DNA of 23,726 nucleotides from a virus. Within the stretch, counting starts at the first letter, position 1. The number at the start of each line of letters is the position of its first letter. Positions 6,051 through 14,100 of the stretch are shown here, in pieces. The translations under genes and the position numbers were made by a program. The notes under the pieces were generated by a model, which worked only from the letters and a program-made list of their open reading frames with translations, made no database searches and was not told the origin of the DNA. The stretch is from positions 1 through 23,726 of IMG/VR virus record IMGVR_UViG_3300046002_005177. One strand, written 5' to 3'.

Positions 6051-7802
6051 TTATGCTATGAAAGTGGGTGCGGTTTTGCCAATTAGTACTGCTTTCCCAG
6101 ATACTGAAACAATGCTTCCCACACTATATCTATCGGTCAATGTTATGTATCCACTAATACCGTCACACGTTTTCCAAAATAGTCTAGGATTTCCGTTTGT
6201 AGTACTAGCAGAGCCAACAAAGGTTAGATCAACATAGCAACTTTCGGTGGGAAACGCGTTCATTGAAGGCTGATATCTAAATCTCATAAAATATTGGATG
6301 GGCGCTACTGTTGTTCTTCCCCTCACTCCTGCTGTAAAATCCCAATAATTAAATACTAATCCAGCTATTTTATAAACTTGGCTAGAACTGGTAATATCAT
6401 TCAGGAATATTCTATATGTATTAGTATATCCTGCATTATAAAGTCCTTCCACATTTTGCTCATATGATGTTGGGATTCTAAGGAAAACCTCATAGCTAGC
6501 AGGAAGGTTATAAGCAGTAGGTGTAACTAGAATCAGATTACTGTCCCAAAGAGAAACTGAGGTTAAATCTATTACATTATAAACCGTTGGGGTAAATGAT
6601 GTGGGTGCTTCCCAAATTCTCGCATTCAAGGTAATTGTTGAGGCTCTGACCTCTTTTACTCTCTTGACCGGATAAAGATAAGGTCCTCCGGTAGCTCCCG
6701 GAGCCTGTCCTCCTGTAGAGCCAAATGTGGTCTGAATATGTTTTCCTGAAGAAACAGATCCTCTTGCTTTAGCCGAAAATATTGGTGCGTTCTTAAGATC
6801 GAAAAATTCAAAGACTGAATCCTGTACACTAGAACCTAGTATGTTTATACCTGCAGTGGATGTAGATACACCAGAGGGAGTGAATTTCCAAGCTTTAAAA
6901 ACAGGAAAACTGCCGAATGGAACGAGCCCATCTATTTGTATTTTTATAGGGATCCTAGAAATAAAGCTTGACGAGGAAAGTACTAGGTTAGAGGAAGATA
7001 TCGAAAGCTGTCCACCAACACCAATAGTCGTATTTGAATTCAGATAAAAATCGCCTGTTCCCCCTATAGTAACAGCGGAAGCTGAATCTATAACAGCTTG
7101 ATCCCCATATAGTATTGTTCTTGCTGTGTATGAATCTATAGTGATCCCGTCCTTTGCAGATAGCTCAAAGCTACCTGTTGAAGAGTATCTCAAAGAAGCA
7201 GAATTACCTGTTGTCGTCCAGTAGAAACCGGGTACACCCGATGATACTGCTCCTGTTTTAGAGAAAGTTAATATAGGTCTTGTTGTTTGATCATCAGTAG
7301 ATATCAATAACTTGCTTCTACTTGGATTTATTCCCGATATCGAGGGATAATCATCTCCAATAACTAAAGATGTATCAGATGCAGTTAAACCAGCACTTAT
7401 GCCTATTGCATACTTATCAGTTACACCTCCAGGACCTAGGATTGGTGAATATACAGAAAAATATGGTGACGTAAATAACGAATAGCCCGTATATAGCCAA
7501 GAACCTGTAGTCCCTAGATAATTTACCCGATAGTCACTAGTATTAGAATCTATCCATAGATCGAAAGGATTACCTGAAGTTGGTGAGTCATCAGATTTAT
7601 ACCAAAGGGTACCTCTTAAACCAGTAGCTCCAGTAGTTCCTTTTTTTCCTGATGGTCCATCATATCCAGCTGAACCCTTAGGTCCTTGATGCCCGTTGGG
7701 ACCAACTGCAAAAGAAATTATCTGATCAAAATTATAATTGATCTTTTTCTTTATTTCCGAAGCTGAATCACCAGCAAAAATGTATTTAGTATTAAAGTGC
7801 AT
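6051..7802 (-). CDS. collagen-like tail fibre protein, third of three paralogues in transcription order
   Basis: This 583-aa protein begins with a short anchoring segment containing KINYNFDQI (about 20-28), then eleven Gly-X-Y triplets (34-66) ending GLRGTLW. A DLWIDSNTSDYRVN segment follows, of the type after collagen repeats in many phage fibres. The middle part (about 90-260) shares the SKLLISTDDQTTRPILTF and PGFYWTTT pattern with the two upstream paralogues, and a later element (VFEFFDLKNAPIF) matches theirs too. The C-terminal part after about residue 390 seems unlike the other two and may be a separate receptor-binding or tip domain. Such fibres are expected to be trimeric and to be attached to the baseplate through the N-terminus (family knowledge). 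It starts 3 bases after the upstream paralogue stops. Confidence 0.8.
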   Translation of the reverse strand: MHFNTKYIFAGDSASEIKKKINYNFDQIISFAVGPNGHQGPKGSAGYDGPSGKKGTTGATGLRGTLWYKSDDSPTSGNPFDLWIDSNTSDYRVNYLGTTGSWLYTGYSLFTSPYFSVYSPILGPGGVTDKYAIGISAGLTASDTSLVIGDDYPSISGINPSRSKLLISTDDQTTRPILTFSKTGAVSSGVPGFYWTTTGNSASLRYSSTGSFELSAKDGITIDSYTARTILYGDQAVIDSASAVTIGGTGDFYLNSNTTIGVGGQLSISSSNLVLSSSSFISRIPIKIQIDGLVPFGSFPVFKAWKFTPSGVSTSTAGINILGSSVQDSVFEFFDLKNAPIFSAKARGSVSSGKHIQTTFGSTGGQAPGATGGPYLYPVKRVKEVRASTITLNARIWEAPTSFTPTVYNVIDLTSVSLWDSNLILVTPTAYNLPASYEVFLRIPTSYEQNVEGLYNAGYTNTYRIFLNDITSSSQVYKIAGLVFNYWDFTAGVRGRTTVAPIQYFMRFRYQPSMNAFPTESCYVDLTFVGSASTTNGNPRLFWKTCDGISGYITLTDRYSVGSIVSVSGKAVLIGKTAPTFIA

Positions 7803-7805
7803 ATG

Positions 7806-9521
7806 TTAAATTACTGTTGAACCTGTTGTGTACATTACCCCGCATCTATTTCCTATTATATTACCTCCATATGCGCTATAGTAGACTTTGAACCATCTAA
7901 CGCTAGAAGCAACTGAAGCTCCCTGATCTAGATTCATTATTGTAAAATCTATATGTGATGCTCCAACATTAATAGTTCCGGTTAAGTCTATGGCCTGAAA
8001 TGAACCAATTGGATCATCTGGTGCGACATTGAATGTGCTGGATGTATTTAAGCCAAGGAATCTAATAAACTTGGTTTCAGAATCGGTTCTAACCCTAAAG
8101 TTGATCGCCTCGTGATCGCCAAGCATATTGAGCCACCCCCCATTATTATTAGGGTTACTGCTACCACCCCCAGTCGCAGGAGTCCATAGGCAAATTCCAA
8201 CCTGGCTGCTAGGTCCATATGTAGAGGGGGAGATAACAAAATCAGTTCCGTTATTGCAGTTTATTCTTTGAGTTGAAGTTCCATCGGAATAAATTGCTCC
8301 TGGTATTGCAGTGTACCATTCGACATTTTCTTCTGAAGGTATTCCAATAGTTGTGGCGGTACCTGATACTGTCGAGGTAACAGGCTGAACAGATTGTATC
8401 GAATTGATTCTCTTATTATACCAAACTTCCCCATTAGCCTTAACATCAAATATATCTTCACTTAATGTGTAAGCTGAGAATAATCTGGAAACTCTGCTAG
8501 ATACTACCTCTGATCTATAAAATAAATTGTCAGCATTCGGCCTGGTACTTTCAAGCCAAAGCGGGGGTAGAGCACCGTTTAAACGGTTGGTAAAATTAAA
8601 AGTAACCGGCATTTCATAGTAGTTTCCTGCCGGAGTCATAAAATATCTTATATTTCTATTAGATAATAACAGGATTCCTGTTGATGTAGTATTTATTGTG
8701 AAATCACCTATGTTCGTTAACGAAAGACCCTGAGTTCCTGATAGGTTTAAATTAAAACCGGTAGATCTGTATCTTGAGTTATTCGCATCTTTACTAGTAG
8801 TAGAAAGTTTTAATTCTCCTAATGGAATATCGAAGAATAAAGAATCCCCGTTTTTCCAAGCAAGATTATATCTCGCTGATGGATTTGTTGATGAAAATGG
8901 CGTACTCCAGTAGAATCTTGGTGTCTTTGTATTAAAAGAAGTATTTGAAGAATAACGGCTCTTAGTGAACTCAATCAGATTTTTTCCGGTTGCCCCACCA
9001 TTAATTGCTATGACCAATTTTGAGTATTGTGGATTGGTAACCGATGAAGCTCCAGCCAATGGATCATCGCTAAGTACTAAAGTGTAATCAGCGGGATTCA
9101 CAGAGGTTAACACATATCCAATATATGAAGAATCTCCTGCGGAAGTAGGTAAATTCGGATAAGTTCTAAATAGATCTTGCGAAAGAATACCAAATCCATA
9201 CTGGCTCCATCCGGAAGATGAGTATTGATAGATTTGATTACCTGATCCGGCTTCTGTATTCAACCAGAAGTCATTATTAATATAGCCTGTTTGTCCCGGA
9301 TCTGTAGCCCCTATAGTCCATAGGCTTCCCCTACTACCAGGATCACCATAAGATCCGACAGGACCTGTCTTACCAGATTCCCCTTGTGGACCCAGATCTC
9401 CTATCTTTCCATAAGGACCCCCACCAAAAGTTAATATATCAGAAAAATTAGAGTTGGCCTTGTCAACTAAAACTTTTTGATTGTCTCCTTCTTCTATTCT
9501 TAGTAATTTTAAATCTGGCAT
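7806..9521 (-). CDS. collagen-like tail fibre protein, second paralogue
   Basis: This 571-aa protein has the same layout: an N-terminal segment with ANSNFSDIL (22-30), eleven Gly-X-Y triplets (35-67) ending GSRGSLW, then DFWLNTEAGSGNQIYQY and a SSSGW turn. The middle holds SKLVIAINGGATGKNLIEF and PRFYWSTP, and then the DIFDVKANGEVWYNKRI element. The C-terminal domain starting near EENVEWYTAIPG and ending RWFKVYYSAYGG resembles that of the upstream paralogue, with matching DG, VG-x-L and final VYY-x-AY patterns. It is probably a trimeric baseplate-attached fibre for host recognition. It begins after a 36-base gap, the largest in this block, in the context GTAGAAAAAGATG. Confidence 0.8.
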   Translation of the reverse strand: MPDLKLLRIEEGDNQKVLVDKANSNFSDILTFGGGPYGKIGDLGPQGESGKTGPVGSYGDPGSRGSLWTIGATDPGQTGYINNDFWLNTEAGSGNQIYQYSSSGWSQYGFGILSQDLFRTYPNLPTSAGDSSYIGYVLTSVNPADYTLVLSDDPLAGASSVTNPQYSKLVIAINGGATGKNLIEFTKSRYSSNTSFNTKTPRFYWSTPFSSTNPSARYNLAWKNGDSLFFDIPLGELKLSTTSKDANNSRYRSTGFNLNLSGTQGLSLTNIGDFTINTTSTGILLLSNRNIRYFMTPAGNYYEMPVTFNFTNRLNGALPPLWLESTRPNADNLFYRSEVVSSRVSRLFSAYTLSEDIFDVKANGEVWYNKRINSIQSVQPVTSTVSGTATTIGIPSEENVEWYTAIPGAIYSDGTSTQRINCNNGTDFVISPSTYGPSSQVGICLWTPATGGGSSNPNNNGGWLNMLGDHEAINFRVRTDSETKFIRFLGLNTSSTFNVAPDDPIGSFQAIDLTGTINVGASHIDFTIMNLDQGASVASSVRWFKVYYSAYGGNIIGNRCGVMYTTGSTVI

Positions 9522-9545
9522 CTTTTTCTACGGAATCTTAATAAG

Positions 9546-9564
9546 TTATTGTATATATCAATAA
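9546..9564. other. short AT-rich inverted repeat at the first/second fibre junction
   Basis: TTATTG and CAATAA are separated by seven A/T bases and overlap the stop codon of the 525-aa gene. It could form a weak 6-bp hairpin in the mRNA. It has no G/C-rich stem, so it is unlikely to be a terminator. Confidence 0.25.
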
Positions 9565-11135
9565 GTGAAAGATCCCCCAGAACCTCCGGTAGATCCAATG
9601 GCACCGATTGACGAGTAAGGTGCATAAGCACGGTAGTAAACTGTGGTTAGCCCAGATCCAGTCACGCCTCTAGCAATAGTAAGATCAACAGTTGGGGATA
9701 GGAAAGGTAGCGTTACCTTGGTCACGCAAGAAGCTGAAGCTCCTGTACCTACGCCAATAAATTTAAACCCAGAAGCTGATGTTGTTGGGGAATCAGAGCT
9801 ATTATGAACTGTTATATCTATAGATTCCCCCATTTGAAGTCCTCCTGACCCGCCCCATCCTAAATTTGGATCGTTATATAATCCTAATCCAACATGCTGG
9901 CCTGAGACTATAGCTGGATTAATTATCATGGTATTTCCGTCATTCAGTGGGGATCCTACTGTTGCAGAAGTTCTAGAAATAAAATACCAATTTATTATTG
10001 TTGAACTGCCCCCGCTTATTCCAGTAGTTCCTGCATTAATCCCAGCATAAGTTATACCCTCTATTGTCTTATTCATCTTAAGCTTACCTCTAGTTGAAAG
10101 CCAAACTTGATTTCCAGAGGAGTTCTCTAAAGTTAAGTGATAAACGCTTTGCGAAAGAGTGCTATGCGAGTCTCCTGTTCGGGTAGATCTAAATCCAGCG
10201 GTTCCCGATGGAGTTATCTGTGTGTGTGGGGTTTCTGATGCTGCGTAAGTTGTAGCCCTAATAGCATCTAAGAAACCCCCGGAGGAGCCAGAGGTATTAA
10301 GGACCTTACTGGTTACTAAAAGATTTCCTGTTGAATTTATATTATATCCACCGGTAGCATATATTCCGGAGCTAGAATCTAAACCATAGTTTATCTCAGT
10401 TCCCTTTTCTGATTCCATTTTAAGTGACAAAAAGTGAGATTGGAATCCACCCGATGCGCCAATCAGTAAACCAGCACCAGGAACTCTCATACCAAGAGAA
10501 TTATCTGTTGGTATAGTAGAAGGCCAATAAAAATATGGGTGCAGAGAATAATCAGCTATAGTTCCGTTAGCTACATCGCTTCTTGAAAATTCTAAAAGAG
10601 GTGAATCGTTTACAAGAGAGTCATTTGATATCGAAAATTTAGATAGCAATTCATTTACTACCCCATTTTCTGGAGTAACGTCACTTAATATAAATAAGTA
10701 GTTCTTAGGTAATACCTGTGACATTTGTATAGCAGTACCAGTTCCTCCTACGTAAGTACTACCTCCGCTATATAAAAAACTATCAGTTCTAAATAAACCC
10801 GCTCCTGTTCTCACATTATATCCTGTGGAATTCCATCCGGTTAGTTCTAATGTGTATATTTCGCTAGATGCTGAATCTATCCAGTAATCTCCTTCCTGTG
10901 CATATCCAGCAGGGGCTAGAGAAGAAACGAACCATCTCGTTCCCCTTGGACCGGTTAATCCAGTAGGTCCGAATGTTCCCGAATCACCTATTGCTCCTCT
11001 GTCACCAGTAGGTCCTAAAGTACCCTGACTTCCCCCATGTAATTCGACTACCTCATCGAAGTTATTATTAAGCTTATTTATTAGTCGGCTTTGTTCGTCG
11101 TTGTAATCTAAGGCCTGTATATTAGTATTTGGCAT
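9558..11135 (-). CDS. collagen-like tail fibre protein, first paralogue
   Basis: This 525-aa protein has NNNFDEV (23-29), eleven Gly-X-Y triplets (35-67) ending GPRGTRW, and a GDYWIDSASSEIYTLELTGW segment that is a clear example of the module after collagen repeats in phage fibres. The central region carries SKFSISNDSLVNDSPLLEF and PYFYWPST, then YHLTLENSSGNQVWLSTRGK, matching the elements in the two downstream paralogues. The C-terminal domain (INWYFISR to TTVYYRAYAPY) pairs with that of the 571-aa protein. It ends in a Gly/Ser-rich tail (GSTGGSGGSFTY). It starts 3 bases after the 1977-aa gene stops, so it is probably co-translated from the same message. Confidence 0.8.
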   Translation of the reverse strand: MPNTNIQALDYNDEQSRLINKLNNNFDEVVELHGGSQGTLGPTGDRGAIGDSGTFGPTGLTGPRGTRWFVSSLAPAGYAQEGDYWIDSASSEIYTLELTGWNSTGYNVRTGAGLFRTDSFLYSGGSTYVGGTGTAIQMSQVLPKNYLFILSDVTPENGVVNELLSKFSISNDSLVNDSPLLEFSRSDVANGTIADYSLHPYFYWPSTIPTDNSLGMRVPGAGLLIGASGGFQSHFLSLKMESEKGTEINYGLDSSSGIYATGGYNINSTGNLLVTSKVLNTSGSSGGFLDAIRATTYAASETPHTQITPSGTAGFRSTRTGDSHSTLSQSVYHLTLENSSGNQVWLSTRGKLKMNKTIEGITYAGINAGTTGISGGSSTIINWYFISRTSATVGSPLNDGNTMIINPAIVSGQHVGLGLYNDPNLGWGGSGGLQMGESIDITVHNSSDSPTTSASGFKFIGVGTGASASCVTKVTLPFLSPTVDLTIARGVTGSGLTTVYYRAYAPYSSIGAIGSTGGSGGSFTY

Positions 11136-11138
11136 TTT

Positions 11139-14100
11139 TTATATCTTAGCTATTCTTATGTTAAACATTAGAGAGTAATAGAAACCAACTTCTGTTGAAT
11201 ATTCAAACTCATATATTAAATCTGTGATTGGTGTTAATTTATAGTTGTTATCTATAAAATATTCCATTTTATATCGGTCAGTTGAAAACAAATCACCTCT
11301 AACTATTTCTGAAGTTGGTATTGTTGTATTTGCAGTCTTTTTAACATACAGGTCAAATACATCGCCTCTGTATATAGGAGAAATGTTTAAATCTATATAG
11401 GTATTAATATCATCATTTATCGATAAAGGATCGCCCACACCAAACTGTGATATCATATTATCTATGAACACCTTCTTTACGCCAGAATTCAGTAGATATC
11501 TTCTAAGTATCCTATCGACTCTTATTATGCCTTTTATTTTTCTCTGATCCGGAAAGTTCTGCCATATAACTTCAGCATTAGAAAATATCTTAAGATCAAG
11601 CTTATTGTAATCTACTCCCGAAAGATATGGGCCAACAGAACCTATACCAGTTCCTGAATCGCTCTTACTTATTTCCTGAACACTCTTAATAAAGCTGTCA
11701 ATTCTAGAATTTAACCTTTTTACGTTTGTGCTACCAGTATTTCTAGAAATTTCAAGAGTTATATAATTATTAGCCTGTATAGGGTCAGGTGTCTGCATAA
11801 CTTTAGAACCAAAGAAAGTTTTATATTCTTTCATAGCTCTAGTACCTGCTACAGGAGAACCGCTATTAGTGCTAATGTATCTGTCATAATATCCAGGATC
11901 CCACGAAGAGGAGAATATATTAAAGTCCTTCCTTGATATTGGGGTTAATCCTATTAAAGGGTAAACCGGACCTTGCGGATAGGAACTTGCAGCAGCTAAT
12001 ATATTAGATCCTTCTGAAACTTTGGTGTATCCTAGATTTCTTGAAATGCCAAAATATTTTTTATCCGGAGCAAAGTTACAGTTCCTGAAAGAAAGATCTA
12101 TCGAATCTGATCCTACTAATGTGTCTGTCTTATCCCGATCGAAGTGGATAACCTTTCTGAATATAGGTTCATATTCTCCCGAATATCTGGTCAAGATCGA
12201 AGGCCTAGTTGGATCAGGTGTTCTTATATTATATCCGGTTTCTACTCTTGAACCCTTTAGTGTTTGCGGTCCACTATAATCTTTAAAAACCAGAGATCCG
12301 CTGGGTTTAGTTATTTTAGTTGGTCTTTCAAAATAAAGTTCAAATCCATTACTAGTAGATATTGTTGAGCTTGAATCCGTATCAAATTCATAAGTCGTAT
12401 ACTTTATGTATGGTGAGCTTCTGTTGAATTTTTCAGCTATATACGAAACGGAGCATCTTGAAAGTAATCCTTTATAGTAGTTAGATCCTCCGCTTATTTG
12501 TGTAACAGGATTTCCCCTGTATATTGAGGATGGTCCGACAGGAACTGTTGTTGGACTAGATACAGAAAAAGGAATGCTAAATAGGTATGACGATGCGGTA
12601 GAAACTTTACCGAATTCTATGAAGGTTGGTCCAACACCAGTTGGCCATGGATATGTTGCCGTTGAGGTAAAAGACGTGATGAAGCTTCCTATTCCAGTAG
12701 AGCTTAAACCACCAGTAGCACCGTCTGGATTGGGGACATAAACTGTGTGTATTTCTTCTCTTAAATCGGTATCATATTCGGGATTTCTTACTATATTTAT
12801 TACCCCCGTTGGTCTGGTTGTATTAACTACGCTTCCTGATGATAGGGAAAGATCTAAAGCAGCACTCAATTTTATATCATCTATCGAAAAAAACTTCTGT
12901 GAGGATACCAAAGGAGATTCTAGCTTCTCTTTATCATTTAGGGTATAAAGAAGGGTGTAATCTAAAACCGGATCTGCTTGACCCATTTGGTTATCTGTTC
13001 CTGCAGTAACGCTAATTATTTCAATTTCTGTTGGGGTATTTGTGGTAAATGAATATTGGGTTCCCACGCTATTAGCTTCGATTATCACGATAGCATCCCC
13101 TGCAGTAGCAAGATCTGATGAAAATGAATAGTTAGCATTGAATGCAGAACTATCTAGTATTGGGATTACCGTACTAATAATAAAGTCATCTGCAAAAGAC
13201 TGCCCACCAAGTCCGGCAGTAACGATAAAGCTTAGAGTTCCAAGTGGGGTCACTGTTGAAAACGCTGCGGGATCTACTAAAAGCGTATTGGGAGTCCAAC
13301 CGGTAAATTTGAGAACTATCTTTGCTTTAGTACCAGGAACAATAATCGTTGTTCCATCATATCCAAGATCAAATGCTTTCTGATCCTTTATTACCACATC
13401 ACAAACAAAAAGTACAAACTTCTGCTGATCGTTTTCTATTACCTCATACTTAACTGGGGCCTGTATAGTTGTGCTGTCTTCTTTCACCGCTCTTAATATA
13501 GCAGAAAATTTATAATCTTCGTAACCCCTGAAATTTTTTATATACCTGTCGGATTCAACCGATCCGTCAAAAAAAGTATCAGATCTTTTTTTCAGAACTA
13601 TTTTACAACCTCTGAATATTGTCTCATAGTACCCTGAAGCTTCACTATAAACTATAGGTGTGAAAAGCTCTTTTGTATAAAATGTATTATCACTAAACTC
13701 TGAATCATAATCGGAAGGCTCAACTGTAAAATACGAAGAAAGATATAAAGCATCGTCCGGATCTGCGCTTCTAGCTTTATCCAGATCTATTTTATATGGA
13801 AGATAACTATTCTGATCGTTCATAAACTCCTTAGGGAAATATCTAGGTGGTTGTTCTAATAAAAACCATTCATGGGTTAGATATTTAGGATCAGGTGTTA
13901 TTCTCTCAAAACTCGGTGAAAAATTAGTAGGGGAGAAAGCTGGGCTGCTGTTTAGTCTATATCTATTTCCTCTGGAATCTGTACCTAAAGAAGATCCCCA
14001 TTTACTTATATAAGGAACTATTTTTGATATATTGGCTCTTTGCGTTGTGAAATTTTCTTTCAAATATTCGTATTCCGTATCCAGTTTACCGTAATAAAAA

